64,000 nt of DNA. Origin: Dimorphilus gyrociliatus (Eukaryota > Annelida > Polychaeta > Dinophilidae). The stretch covers positions 3,913,404 through 3,977,403 of the forward strand of contig CAJFCJ010000007.1 of the NCBI GenBank assembly GCA_904063045.1, written 5' to 3'. The notes under the pieces are model-generated. The model worked only from the letters and a program-made list of their open reading frames with translations. It was not told where the DNA came from and made no database searches. This document shows positions 33,478-45,508 of the stretch, piece after piece. The translations under genes and the position numbers were made by a program. How positions within the stretch are numbered: the stretch's first letter is position 1; each line of letters starts with the position of its first letter.

Positions 33478-33798
33478 CGTTGCAGAATGAAAGCTCTTTC
33501 TAAAGTGCTCGTTTATTGACTGAGAGATTGAAAAGGTTTTTACGTGTTTCCGGTGAGCCTCTTTTTCGAAATAACGTCACTTCCGGGTGTATTTGGAAAT
33601 GCCGACTATTTCATTGTTTACATTGGTAACGTTTCATGAAAAGGGAAATATTATATGAGAATACAAGAATAGCATAGATATAAATGAAATATACTACAGA
33701 AACGTTACGCTAAGATATTTAAAAACTGATTACGAGTTGAAAAAGCATTTCATATATATAAATTTATTTTGTGAAGAGAATTTCGAATATTTTTGGAA
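33478..33798. promoter_or_regulatory. Divergent promoter interval, cytochrome b5 / MATCAP
   Basis: 321 bp between divergent start codons. Somewhat less AT-rich near the cytochrome b5 side (about 33540-33600). No core element identified. Confidence 0.5.
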
Positions 33799-34962
33799 AT
33801 GTCTGTTAGACAGAAAAAATACACCGTTCTTAAAGTTGTAGACAAAGCACCGTCAAAGTATAATGGCAAATGGTTTCCGAGTAATGCTGACGAGCAGAAG
33901 GAAATGTTCTTCGAAAGCGGAGAATTAACAACTCTAGTAACTGAAAAAGGCTCTGCCTTGTCTAAAACGAAAAAGAAACAAAGAGTAATTAGAAGGGAAT
34001 TTTTCTTTGAAGCTTTAAGAATTTTAGAAAAATGTCGAGATACTTTTGGAGATGCTATTAATTTTTTTAACTACGCATATGGTAAGTGTTTAGATTCCGA
34101 GACCAGCTCTCAAAAGTGGATGGAATATTTAGATGATTGTGGATTAACTGGAGAGATTTTAGTGTATTTATCTCCTAAATTAGTTTGTTCCTCAAAAATT
34201 GTCTATACTTCTGGTTCAAACAAATTGGATAATAGAAAGTTCACTTTATTAATTAATAGTAAAAACCATTATTTACGAGAAAGAGGAGTTGGTTGCCTGG
34301 CGGATCACGAAATCGCAACTCACTACATTCGAGCATACAATGACGGATATCAGCCTTGGTTTAACGATAGAAAGAAATTTGGTTTGAAAACCAGAGAGAC
34401 TAGGGAATGGTCATCAACCGAAGAGGGCTTAGCTTCCTTAAACACGACTTTAAATGCCAAAAGTAAATTACTATGGCAACCTGCAATATTATACTATGTT
34501 GCATGTTTGTCTGAAACAATGACCTTCAAGGAGTTGTTCGATCACCTAGGTCGCTATTTAAGCTGTAAGGACACTCGATGGCGATATGTATTGAGAGTCA
34601 AACGCTTATTGCCAGATCCTAATGCTGCCGGTGGCCATGGAGGGGACCAAGTTTACTTCGAAGGTGCTATAACAATACTCAAAAATTTGGACTCAATCGA
34701 TTTCAACGTCCTGTACTCAGGAAAAGTTGTACTAAGTGATTTAAATCGTGTAAAGCGATTAGCTAGGATGAATTGTTTACGTCTTCCTCGATTTATGAAA
34801 AATGTGGCAAAGTACAAAAGAAGCTTACATAGAATAGCAAGAGTAAATGAAATATCAACAAATGTTGAACCAACAACTTCATGTTCTTCCCCGGATAGGA
34901 AATTATATAGAGAGAAATGCAGACCTAACACAATATCAAACATTCAATCATCCAAAGCGTAA
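33799..34962 (+). CDS. Microtubule-associated tyrosine carboxypeptidase-like (MATCAP / KIAA0895 family)
   Basis: Single-exon gene of 387 residues. The start is the ATG at 33799 (MSVRQKKYTVLKV). The metallopeptidase core carries HEIATH within GVGCLADHEIATHYIRAYND, the HExxxH zinc site of the DUF1704/MATCAP family, with RREFFFEALRILEKCRDTFG before it and LLPDPNAAGGHGGDQVYFEG after it, both typical of the family. Vertebrate MATCAP removes the C-terminal tyrosine of alpha-tubulin independently of vasohibins. That activity is inferred here from the conserved zinc motif. Vertebrate genes have introns and longer N-termini; this one is intronless and compact. Its last 19 coding bases overlap, on the opposite strand, the last codons of the PARP gene. 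Confidence 0.88.
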   Translation: MSVRQKKYTVLKVVDKAPSKYNGKWFPSNADEQKEMFFESGELTTLVTEKGSALSKTKKKQRVIRREFFFEALRILEKCRDTFGDAINFFNYAYGKCLDSETSSQKWMEYLDDCGLTGEILVYLSPKLVCSSKIVYTSGSNKLDNRKFTLLINSKNHYLRERGVGCLADHEIATHYIRAYNDGYQPWFNDRKKFGLKTRETREWSSTEEGLASLNTTLNAKSKLLWQPAILYYVACLSETMTFKELFDHLGRYLSCKDTRWRYVLRVKRLLPDPNAAGGHGGDQVYFEGAITILKNLDSIDFNVLYSGKVVLSDLNRVKRLARMNCLRLPRFMKNVAKYKRSLHRIARVNEISTNVEPTTSCSSPDRKLYREKCRPNTISNIQSSKA

Positions 34963-36582
34963 TTTTCAGGATCTGCCTTTTCACCTTCAATTATGCTATC
35001 ATAAAAAAAATCTTCCCTAACAGTCATTGCATATGAAGATGTTGTTCCACCGAATGCTCCCGTAATTGCAGTAGTTGTTTTTGTTGATTTTTTCCACTCG
35101 TCAATGGTTGAAACATGTATTACATTATACAACGTGCTTGTTGACAATATACCACCGTGTCTTTCAACAAGTGATTTAATTTTACTCTGCGTTGCTATCA
35201 TTCTTCCCGACAATTTAAAATGTTGTCCACTAAGAATTCTTTAGAAAAATAATTAATTTTAGAATGAAATATGAACAATTCTAATACTAACTTTGATGCT
35301 TTCATTTTATCTGCTTCTTCGAATAGTTCTTTTAATTTACGTCCTCCGGGAAATGGTTTCCTTTTTTCTTTCGGTTTTATATAACGGAATTCTCCGGCTA
35401 CTTGTTTATAATGTACGATATATTGTGGAAGGATATGATCAGAGTGAAAAATGACTATTTCCTTCTTACACGGCGAAGTATGAGAATCATAATTATCTTC
35501 ACACGGTCTACCTTGAATAAGGCCTTGACACTTAAAAATTTTTCCTTGAATTACTTGGCTCAGTAATAATTTTGAACCACCTCGAATATAGCTCATCGCG
35601 TAAGAGGGGTATTCGCTAAAGTAAACACCCGCTCCGTAATACCCTGTATCAGTCTTATGTTTAAATCCCTTATCACCTGGTACTTTAAATCCATTTTCAC
35701 AAATCGGTGTAATATTGTTTTGATCGGTTCCATGAAAAGCCAAAATCGGATAAGAGTATTCTTCACCCCTTTTGTTTTTAACTTCCTCTTGAGCTTCTTT
35801 AAAGTTGGCCACCAGTACAGGATTTATCACATATTCAACTTTGGTTATACGAAAATTATTGCCTCCCAAAAGTCGGTAGAATTGGGATTCTGCTAAACGG
35901 AAATGAAGTTGGTCGGCAGAACCTTCTTTATATGAACGTTCAGCAAATAACGGAAAGTATTTAGTTTCATTCCCCTCAAGAGCCTCCTTTTCGCCATCTA
36001 CAAGTAAAACACCCCTATTAACTTCTTCTTGGAGTTTTTCCATCTCCTTTTCTTTTTCTTCTATGATATTTCGCGATTTTTCAAGTTCTTTTTGCAGTCT
36101 TTTCTTTTCAGCGAAGGCATCCTCCACTAACTTTCTACGCTCAGAATCCGTCATATTTGAGAAACTTTTCTTCAGTAGAATTTCATCTGTCTACAAAACA
36201 ATTCTATATAAATATATTCATTCAAAAGAAAAAACAAAAAATAGCTAACTCGTGGAACACTGGAATCACTGTCACTGTCGTAGTCTTCTGTATCGCTATC
36301 ATTTTTAATGGGTGCACTACCAAACGGATGAGAATATTCGGCAAAGTGCAATAAGTTTGTCCTGTAACAATTCGATCCATATTTACAAGGTGGCAGTTTG
36401 CTTGTATCAACAGCTGTAGTAGAGTCCGGCTTTGAAGTCGAATTAGCTAGTTTATCCTTTTTATGAATGTACTGCTTAAAATGTTCTGGATTTTTCCGAT
36501 AACATTTAGCCCCATATGGACATGTTGGTAAGGAATCTTCGTCGGAGCTGTCTAATTTCTGTTTCTTTGCCGAAGTGGCCAT
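34944..36582 (-). CDS. ADP-ribosyltransferase with two PBZ fingers, PARP catalytic domain and BRCT domain
   Basis: Three exons (36582-36250, 36190-35292, 35238-34944) join in phase into 508 residues. Residues about 18-42 and 64-88 are PBZ zinc fingers (CPYGAKCYRKNPEHF and CKYGSNCYRTNLLHF with following His), the poly(ADP-ribose)-binding CCHH finger of APLF and CHFR. A charged coiled coil follows (about 115-165). The PARP fold spans about 175-390: HFRLAESQFYRLLGG, LAFHGTDQNNITPICENGFK, TDTGYYGAGVYFSEYPSYA and LPQYIVHYK. The HGT histidine and the YFS tyrosine are present, but the third triad position is Gln, where PARP1 has Glu, so mono- rather than poly-ADP-ribosylation is likely (inference). 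The C-terminal 95 residues resemble a PARP1-type BRCT domain (SKIKSLVERHGGILSTST, VREDFFYDSI). Likely nuclear DNA-damage role. Confidence 0.88.
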
Positions 36583-37095
36583 TACATGACAAGATATGTT
36601 TTAACAAGAAAATTAACAAAAGAGTGAAATAAAGAATGTGGTGTCAGTGAATGTCAGTAAATGAGTAACAACTAGTCTGATAAAATTTTACTTATATAAC
36701 TCAGTTATACCAAGTTCATACACGCCTATTTAAAAGGGGAAAACATTAAGCTGGGAAATTAGTTCCTGTAAACTGGTGGAATTCCCTACCGTTTTTCTAT
36801 GTGAATTTGAGCCTTTAAAGGAAAAAATCGGTGCTTTCGTTCCCTTTTTAACGGACTATTTTACATTTCCATATATATTCTGGCTTAGATGTGAGTTTTT
36901 AATTTAAAAATTTATATTCTATATTTAGTACAGAAGAAAAATTGAAAAACGTCTATGTTGAGCGATAAAATAGAAAATTATCCGAGCTAACGTTTACATT
37001 AAGCATGCTTCAATCAATATAGCATCCGTTATGAAGTTGTATAATAGTAACTTCGAATTTTCATTCAGACATCATCCATAATATCTTTGTGTCCA
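36583..37095. promoter_or_regulatory. Divergent promoter interval, PARP gene / PSME3IP1
   Basis: 513 bp between divergent starts. A pyrimidine-rich AG at about 37070 (tttcattcag) lies just before the PSME3IP1 start and could be a 5' UTR acceptor. Otherwise nothing specific. Confidence 0.45.
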
Positions 37096-37777
37096 ATGTC
37101 CTCGAATGTTGGGAAAAAATTTGTAACTGAAGATGAGATCGAGGAGAAGCGCCACAGAAGACAACAGGAATGGGAAAAAGTTCGTGGAGCAAATGACCCC
37201 TTAGAAGCTCCGGAAGAGGATCGACCCTTATTTGATCGTCTTTCAGAGCAACGCCAAAAGCAAAAAGAGAGTTGGGAAGAAGAACAACGAGAAAAGAATC
37301 GTGTTAAAGGGCTCGATGAAGATGAAGTTCGGTTCCTGGAGCAAGTAGATGATCAAAAAGATGAAATAGAAAAAAAAAGGAATCAAGAGTTTTCCAGCAT
37401 AATGCAAGAAATCGATGTAAGAGAAAATTTAAATCATTTGCCAGTTGTAATAATCTCCTGAATACCTTTCATAGGATTACGTTGTAGTTAAACCTTTAGG
37501 CGAAACTATTGTGAAAAAAAGCCTTCCTAAAGCTGCTCCAGTCAAGAGCCAAGCTTCACTGCTGGCTGGAGCTATCCGAAGAAAAAGAGAGTCAGATTCA
37601 AAGGAAGTTTTTGTTGCCCCAAAGCAGTTGAAAACTGAAGTATCAGCCTTGCAACCAGTTGGAATTTTACCCGGTTTAGGACCTTACTCCAGTTCAGACA
37701 CTAGTGACTCTGATTCTGAGCCAGAGCTTTGTCCATTGTTAACTTCAGGAAAAACAATTACTGATTCAGATAGTTAA
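37096..37777 (+). CDS. PSME3IP1: PSME3-interacting protein (NIP30 / FAM192A family)
   Basis: Nuclear protein that in vertebrates binds the PA28-gamma proteasome activator and tunes the 20S proteasome. Two exons: 37096 to about 37416, ending MQEID before gtaaga, and 37475-37777. The NIP30 domain is clear: KKFVTEDEIEEKRHRRQQEW, KVRGANDPLEAPEEDRPLFD, RLSEQRQKQKESWEEEQREK and GLDEDEVRFLEQVDDQ. The second exon has a basic patch (AGAIRRKRESDS) and GILPGLGPYSSSDTSDSDSE, the conserved Ser/Asp-rich C-terminal motif needed for PA28-gamma binding after phosphorylation. The ATG at 37096 is the first in frame after the probable 5' UTR acceptor. Confidence 0.92.
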
Positions 37778-37915
37778 ATCATACGATTTCGTGTATTCAA
37801 CCTCGCACGCATGTTTTAAACAATAGAAATTAACTATATTCTTTTACGAAACGCTAGAGAAACGTCAAATGTTACACACCACCGACCGATAAGCGCGCTA
37901 AAATGGATTGTTACT

Positions 37916-39786
37916 TTAAGGTTGGTAACCGGCGACAAAGGTAGATGTAATTTCCTTAAGTTTCGCATCTACATCATCAGAAATTTGTCCTGCTTCACGG
38001 ATATTATCTAGCAAGCCCTGGTGAGATGCCTTCAAATGTTCAGTGAAGGCCGCCTCGAACTTGGTGATTTGGCTAGGGTCCATTTTATCCAAGTGACCTA
38101 ACATATTAAGTTCATGAGAACAAAACTTTCAATTATTTTCTTTAAACCTACCTCTTACTCCCGAATAGATAATAGCGATTTGATCTTCAACGGCCATTGG
38201 AACATATTGTCCTTGTTTCAATAATTCCGTCAAACGTACTCCTCTATTTAAGAGTTGCTGAGTAGCAGCATCCAAATCACTACCGAATTGGGCGAAAGCA
38301 GCTACTTCTCTGTATTGGGCCAATTCCAATTTCATTGAGCCAGCAACTTGTTTCATTCCCTTGATTTGAGCAGCAGATCCTACTCTGCTTACAGACAAAC
38401 CTACGTTGATGGCTGGTCTGATACCTTTGTGAAACAATTCAGTTTCCAAGAAAATTTGCCCATCAGTAATCGAAATAACGTTGGTCGGAATATATGCGGA
38501 CAAATCTCCGGCTTGGGTTTCGATTATGGGAAGAGCAGTCAGGGAACCACCGCCCAAAGTATCGTTCATCTTGGCTGCTCTTTCCAAAAGACGCGAATGC
38601 AAATAGAAAACATCTCCTGGGTAGGCCTCACGTCCAGGGGGACGACGCAGAAGCAAAGACATTTGACGATAAGCAACGGCTTGTTTCGATAAATCGTCAT
38701 AGATGATTAGAGCGTGTTTACCGTTATCACGGAAGAATTCGGCCATAGTGCAACCAGAATAAGGTGCCAAGTACTGCAGAGGAGCGGCATCGGAAGCAGT
38801 AGCGCTTACAATGATTGTGTATTTCATGGCATCAGCATCAGTAAGACGTTTTACGATCTGAGCTACAGTTGACCTCTTCTGACCGATAGCGACGTAGACA
38901 CAGTACAATTTTTCCTTTTCGCTCTTGCCCTCGTTGAATCTTTTTTGGTTGATAATAGTATCGATAGCAACTGCAGTTTTACCAGTTTGACGATCACCGA
39001 TGATCAACTCTCTTTGACCTCTACCGATTGGTACCAAAGAATCTACAGCCTTTAATCCAGTTTGCATGGGTTCTTTTACAGACATACGGGGGATGATACC
39101 TGGAGCCTTAACACCAACTCTCATTCTTTCGGTTGCGGTGATGGCACCTTTTCCATCGATGGGGTTTCCTAAAGCGTCGACAACTCTTCCCAAAATGTTT
39201 TCACCTACTGGAACATCTACAATAGCTCCAGTTCTCTTTACAATGTCTCCTTCCTTGATCAATTTGTCATTTCCGAAAACTACGATACCAACATTATCAG
39301 GTTCCAAGTTCAAAGCCATACCCTGTAACCTTTACACGTTTATTTGACATTACGACAGAAAAGTACAAGTCAAACCTTCAATCCAGATGAGAATTCTACC
39401 ATCTCTTCTGCTTGTATATTCTTTAGACCGTATACTCTGGCGATACCATCACCAATGGACAATACCCTTCCAGTTTCTTCTAGGTCAGCTTTGCTGGTTT
39501 GTCCCATGATGCGCTCCTCCAAGATGGTTGAAATTTCAGCGGAGGCGCCAAAGACTTTTGTTGTCGAGAGTTTACGGCTTGCAATGAAGCTTGCTCCGAC
39601 TGCCCTTTTGGGAACCTTCATAAAAGAAAGACTTGTTACACGAGGAATAATGCCGAAACAGACAATAAAACTATTTGTTTTGCTCTTCTAAGTTGCATAA
39701 AGTTCGTGTGTAATTAGTTAACTAACCTGTCCCAAGATTCGTGGCAATTGTCTAGCTAGAGATACGGAAATTCTCGACGAACTCAT
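37916..39786 (-). CDS. ATP5F1A: Mitochondrial ATP synthase F1 subunit alpha
   Basis: Non-catalytic nucleotide-binding alpha subunit of the F1 head. Four exons: the first encodes the presequence [20 protein letters not shown], rich in Ser/Arg and free of acids, which fits a mitochondrial transit peptide; the next begins [20 protein letters not shown] and contains [13 protein letters not shown]. The main exon carries [15 protein letters not shown]-like beta-barrel sequence, Walker [49 protein letters not shown] and [15 protein letters not shown]. The last exon (38104-37916) ends in FVAGYQP. Codon use in this gene is visibly richer in G and C than in its neighbours, consistent with high expression. 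No missing residues seen. Confidence 0.97.
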
Positions 39787-40428
39787 AACGATCGGTCACT
39801 CGAGTCCTCCAAAAACAAAATGGCCGTCGCCGACGATAAAAACGGAAGAAGAAGTAACGCAGCAAACGACCTTTAAGGACACTGTGAAATATACAAAAAA
39901 CTGGTTTGTGGTCGAAAACTCTTAGGAAACCACTTTAACAATTTCTTTTTCACAATATCTAAAAAAACTACTTGTTGTATCATCTTACGTTTGTTTTTTT
40001 AATAATATAATAATACAAAAATGAAATATTAACAAAGTAAAGCTATCTCTAATATTACATACAGTATTGCTGTGTAAATAAATACTTTTTTCATAGTTTT
40101 AATCTTTTACATTTGGCGCTAAACTTCACCATTTATAAAATTTTGTCTTGCATGATTACTTTGCAGATACTTTTTAAATAAAAGAAATAGAAATGTTAAT
40201 TCTTGTTTTTTGCTTCATCTAATTCATAGTATTCTATATTGTAATATATTATTAATTTTTTATATAATTAGTTAGTAATTTTTGTTCATGTTTTTAATAC
40301 CGGAAGTTTTCACTGTTTCTTAGCAACGAGCTGCTCGTTCAAGCAGACTTGTAAATATACCTTTCGAAACGATTCTGCCAAATTTTATTTTATTGTAAAG
40401 GAGCCTATTAAAAAAATTATGAATTGAT
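39787..40428. promoter_or_regulatory. Divergent promoter interval, ATP5F1A / ANKMY1
   Basis: 642 bp. The ATP5F1A-proximal 100 bases are relatively GC-rich (CG-containing, about 39780-39860), the rest strongly AT-rich. No ORF worth reporting. Confidence 0.5.
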
Positions 40429-43400
40429 ATGACCGAACGTAAACTTTCTTATCAAACTAGTGCATTGCCAAACTTATCTACCGCAAGTGAAACCAGAATC
40501 GAAATTCGAAAGGATTATGAATCAGGAGCCTACTTCAAAGGTAAGAATTCTTCTTAAAGCTTGGCGACTTTTTTCAATAAATTCGATTTTAGGTGAAATA
40601 AAAAATGATTTAAAATGCGGTAGAGGAACTTTTGTTTGGCCAAATGGTATTCAGTATGAGGGCGAATTTAAAGATAACGTTCGGTGTGGATTAGGGAGAC
40701 AACTATGGCCTGATGGAAGTGTCTACAATGGAGAATTTGTTGCCGATTCCCGTCAGGGCCAGGGTCTTCAACAATGGTCAAATGGTGAGAGTTACGAAGG
40801 AAGCTTCTATAGAGACAAAAGACACGGATGGGGCCGATATACTTGGCCTGATGGTTCTAGCTATACAGGTCTATTTTTTATGAACAACAGAGAAGGTTAT
40901 GGGTCTTTTGTCAGTCAAGGAGAAGCTAAATTCGACGTAAGATTGTTTTTATTGTTATTTTTTTCCAAACACTTCTATTCGATAAATTGTAGGGTCTATA
41001 CAAAAATGACGAAAGATTCGGACCTGGTGTTCAAACTTACATAAATGGAGAGCAGGATGTTGGATTATGGGAGAGAGAGCGTTTAGTAAAAATTTTATCA
41101 AGCATTGAAGGTTCCTTTTCAATTAGAGACCATAAAGAATTCGATTACATCGCAGAAGACCATTTTACATTTATTGATGATATATGTAATGTAGGAGAAC
41201 TCGAGAGAGAACCCAGGACTTTGGCTTTAAAATGTCCTATCTCTGATACTAGAGTGCCAAATATTGATGATTTTGAAATAGAGTATTCCCAAAGTGCATT
41301 AAGAAATACTCAAACACCTTTTGAGGAGCAAAAACGACAAATCAGTGCCAAAAGTTTGCATTTAGATGCTCAACCAAGCTCAGACAGTATTAAAACAGAA
41401 GAAACTAGTGCCAAGGCTGATTGTTTAGAATCGGAAATCTCTAATGTTTCATTAAAATCTTCTAGTGTAAAAAAGTCACGAAGTTCATCAAGAAAGAGTA
41501 AATCTCCTGAAAAGAAATCGAGAATTTCTACTAGAGAAACTAGAGAAAGGAAAAGGGATATGAATAGAATAGTGGCTTGGAACAGAACAACTTCGCTTGT
41601 TAACATGCAAAAGCATATAATAAGGCATAAACCTTATCAACATAATGCCTCTTTTGATATGAATAAATTATTAACTTTCAAGAGAGATGGATATGGTTCA
41701 CCAGGTTCTATCGAGAAAGCTTCTGAGAGTTTTATTCTGGCTGCTAAGTCTGGTGACGAAACGACAGTAGATTTTCTTCTATCTTCAAAGAAAGTCCACC
41801 CTGACGTTGCGGATGTCTCTGGTTTTACCGCCTTGATAAGTGCAGCTATAAACTGGAGAACTGAAATAATTAATATCCTGTTAGATGCAGGAGCCAACGT
41901 TAACAAGGTAACGGACGAAGGAGTGTCAGCATTGGGTGCTTGTCATGTATTCTTTTATCCAAACGATACATTCAAGCCTAACATTGCCGAGAAAAGTTTA
42001 GCGGAGCTTCCTGAGGATTTTCCTAGAGAGCCTGGTTATGATCCTTATGAAGCTGTTAAAAATATTTTACATGCTCAACAAATGGAAAAGAGGAAAGAAT
42101 TATCTATTATGATTGAAAAATCAAACATAGAAACTATAACTCCTCTCCAAAGGAAGAGAATAGACAAGTTTCGTAAGGAATACGAAGACGTAAAATTCCC
42201 TGAGATTGAGAGTCCGCATCCTTCTCTAGTTCAACAAGTTGGAATCGATAGCAGCATATTAAATGTAAATAGAGCTGAGAAGGTAGACGTGGAAGAAATT
42301 TTAGCAATAACAGAAGATGATCTGGAAGCAATTGAATATGGTAGAAATAAATATGATAGTACAACTGACGATGTTGACAGAACCTCCGAAACTAAATCTC
42401 CTCAACCAATTGAAGAGTTCGAATCGGGAAATAGTATCGAAAATTTACAAATTGAAGTTACTGATGAAATGATAGATAAATATGCAAATGAATTGCATTC
42501 CAATTCAATGGTCGTTGACAGAAACAGGAGTGCAGCAAGTGGTAAAGAAAGCTTAGGTACAGTTCGAAGATTAGCTATTGAAAGAGCCGAGTAATTATTA
42601 ATTGTTTATTATTGTCATAATACAATGTAAGTAAACTTTACAATATGTCTTTTCTTTTAGGCAAGATATGATGGCGGAGACTATTCGGCTATTATTGAAA
42701 AGGGGAGCCGATCCTAACTCAAGTAATGTTCCAATGCCAGTTATATTCTTCGCTATCAAGGCTGCCGACGTTGAAGCTGTCAGATTATTATTATTATGTA
42801 AAGCTAGCACAAGCGAGAAATTACCGGACCAGAAAGGCGGTTTGGCACCCCTACACATAGCTTCAGCCTTACCTGGCGAAGAGGGAGAACTTATCACGGA
42901 ATTGTTATTAAACGCTCTTGCAGATCCAGATGCAAGGGCTGCAGAAGATGATTCATTCTTGAACACAACTTTGGAGGAAGAATGGATGAAAGATAGGATT
43001 AGTGAAGAGAGTCAGTCACGACTTGGAGGAAGAACTGCCCTACACATCGCTTGTGCACGGGAAGATAACTACAGAGTTTCTAGTAAAATCGTTCAGCTTC
43101 TTTTAGATCACCACGCTGATCCAAATCTATTAGTTAATGGCCATTCCCCATTAGCACTAGCCATTATTAGCGGTAATGATGGAGCTATACACGAATTACT
43201 TAAGAAAGGAGCGGACCCCAATCTTACTCTAACCCACGGTGTTGGGACTGCTTTATGCGTGGCCACAGTCACTGAGCATGAAAACAGAAGAACTCCCCGA
43301 GAGAGATTAAAGTTAATAGACAAATTGGTTTTATCTGGAGCAGATGTTTTAGCCCCAGTTCCTGTCGGACCGAAGAGATCGATGGGTACCGCAGTGGATT

Positions 43401-45508
43401 ATGCCTATTATAACTTCAACCTTGATAGAAGAATTGCTCATATGCCGTATCATGCTTTGAATCCGGCAGAAAGGTTAATTTATAATTCTAGAAGAGAACT
43501 TTTAGCTCACGTAGGATCAGTTTTACGACTTAAAGCCGTTGAAAGAGAGAAGAGGAAAATTGAAGAGGAACATAAATCAGGCGATACAAGTAGATATAAT
43601 TAATTATCTTTCCTGAAAAGAAAGATAGAGCTATATAGAGAGCTATATTCAATAACAATTTTTCTTTTAAAGGCTCAAGTCCTAGTCGGAATTTTGTATA
43701 TACAGCCTCGGGAAGACATCTCCCTCCAGGTATGAAAGGAAAGGGAGGACGATTGGTACCGGCTGGAGGCATTGACGGTGATCATATATCGAAAGAAAGG
43801 TAGGAAAATTATTAAAAACACATAGTAAATTATGCAAAAAAGTTAGACGACAATCCTAATGTATCGCAGAGACGGAATTATAGTAATAGACGCTACAGAC
43901 GGAACACCACTTAGTTCCGTTTTAGCTAGACACGATAGAAAGACCACAAAAATCAGGTGACAGAAACATAGTCTGATTGTTCTTTGTATTTTCTTCGTAT
44001 GCTTACTTGCTTTGATTATATCTTATCTGATAAAAAGCTAATATGATCAACTTGATGTACTTTTCGATACTTTTAAACTAAAATAATTAACAGTTTAACC
44101 ACTTTATTCGAATTCTTATTGTATCTTACTAATTTGTTCATGCTAACCAGCTAAAATTGGAAAATATTTGTGGTTTGCCTTCACTATCATTGTTTTCTGC
44201 GTCACACTTTTATTTTTAGCTATAGAGATAAGAAATTAATTTAGAAATTTCTTTTTGAAAACAAAAATAGGAAAGCTCTTTTTAAATACTGCTATGAATG
44301 TGGAAGATCTGTTGGTGTCAAATTAACTGCATGTACTCGATGCAAAGAAGTGTTCTACTGCTCAAAAGTCTGCAAAATGAAGGCATGGAATGCAAGGCAC
44401 AAGGAAGAATGCATACGTGTGGGTGGGGTATCGCAAAGCCCAACTAATATGGCTCGTAAAGGAAGAATTGATAGTCCTACCCCTGCAACTGATGCCAATA
44501 AGGGAAAAGTACCTTTAAAACAATTAATGGATCCTAGAGCTATAAGAAAAGAGCAAAAGGTAAATAATATAGTCTTAAAAGATTTGCTATATGATAAACT
44601 TAATACCCCACTATTTATAAACTATACAAATACTACATATACTGTATATATGAACCATAGCATTTGTATATCAGATAAAACTGATTTTCATCAGCTTTAT
44701 CGTGTTTTACCAGTTTCATCTTTTATTTTTCACTTTATTTTCTTTTTTTATATAAAAAAAACCATTCATCTATCAGAAACGTGAATCTATCATAACTTTC
44801 GAAGATGATAAATTGAAACAAGTGCGCAAAGCACCACCTGTCGGGTACGGCAGTTCAAATGACACACGTGTGAGTGGATGCGTTAAATAAACAATATAAA
44901 ACAAGCTAAAGTATCGTTTTACTAACACCAAAAAAAACAAAAAATAATAATAAAAAGCACCAAAATTAAACGGTTTTCCTCACTTGAAAATGAACACCTA
45001 TTTACAAATTGTTGCTTTTCATTTATCACATAAATTGTGTCAAGAGATAAGCTTCTCTATTCTGTATTTCTCACAAGTTTTTCTAAAACAGTAATTGATT
45101 ATCACATTGATTTATTAATAGAGTTGAGTAATTTTAACTTAAAAAAAAGCAATTATTAGTGGAAAGTTATTCATTTCTACTGTTTTGTTTTGTTTTTTTA
45201 TTTGATAAGAAAAAAGAATGAAATAACTCAACTTTGTTTTTGTTTTGTTTATTTTTTTCAGAAGTAGTTTTTATTAAATTATTCAAATATTCATCTTTTT
45301 TTTGGAATATTTTGAACAGATGAAAGAAGCTGCTGGTTTAACAAATCTTAAAAGGGGACTTCTGGAACAAGTTTTTGGGGAAAAAGCTGTTGCAAAAATG
45401 TTAAAGGGTTCTGGAAAGCATATCAATTTTGCCGACTTTCAAGGTGGCTTTGTACGTGATCCAGAAACTGGGAAAATGGTTTGGGTTGATAACTACAGTT
45501 GGGTGTAA
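40429..45508 (+). CDS. ANKMY1: Ankyrin repeat and MYND domain-containing protein 1
   Basis: Start MTERKLSYQTSALPNLSTAS at 40429; the ATG just upstream is followed by a stop. Exons 2-3 carry MORN repeats (YEGEFKDNVRCGLGRQLWPD, YNGEFVADSRQGQGLQQW, YEGSFYRDKRHGWGRYTWPD, YTGLFFMNNREGYGSF). The large central exon has a Ser/Arg/Lys-rich region and then ankyrin repeats, which continue in the next exon (TIRLLLKRGADPNSSNVPMP, GRTALHIACARED, VQLLLDHHADPNLLVNGHSP, AIHELLKKGADPNLTLTHGV). After short exons, a MYND zinc finger follows: CYECGRSVGVKLTACTRC, then FYCSKVCKMKAWNARHKEEC. The last exon (after acceptor gaacag, phase 0) gives FVRDPETGKMVWVDNYSWV. Introns are short except those before the MYND exon (about 0.3 kb) and the final exon (about 0.45 kb). 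Domain order MORN-ANK-MYND is diagnostic; the gene is found mainly in ciliated organisms. Confidence 0.9.

Noticed and set aside
38348-39691. Several plus-strand open frames over ATP synthase alpha
   Set aside because: Antisense shadows of the ATP5F1A coding exons.
41370-43323. Minus-strand open frames over ANKMY1
   Set aside because: Antisense shadows; the plus strand carries the ankyrin repeats.
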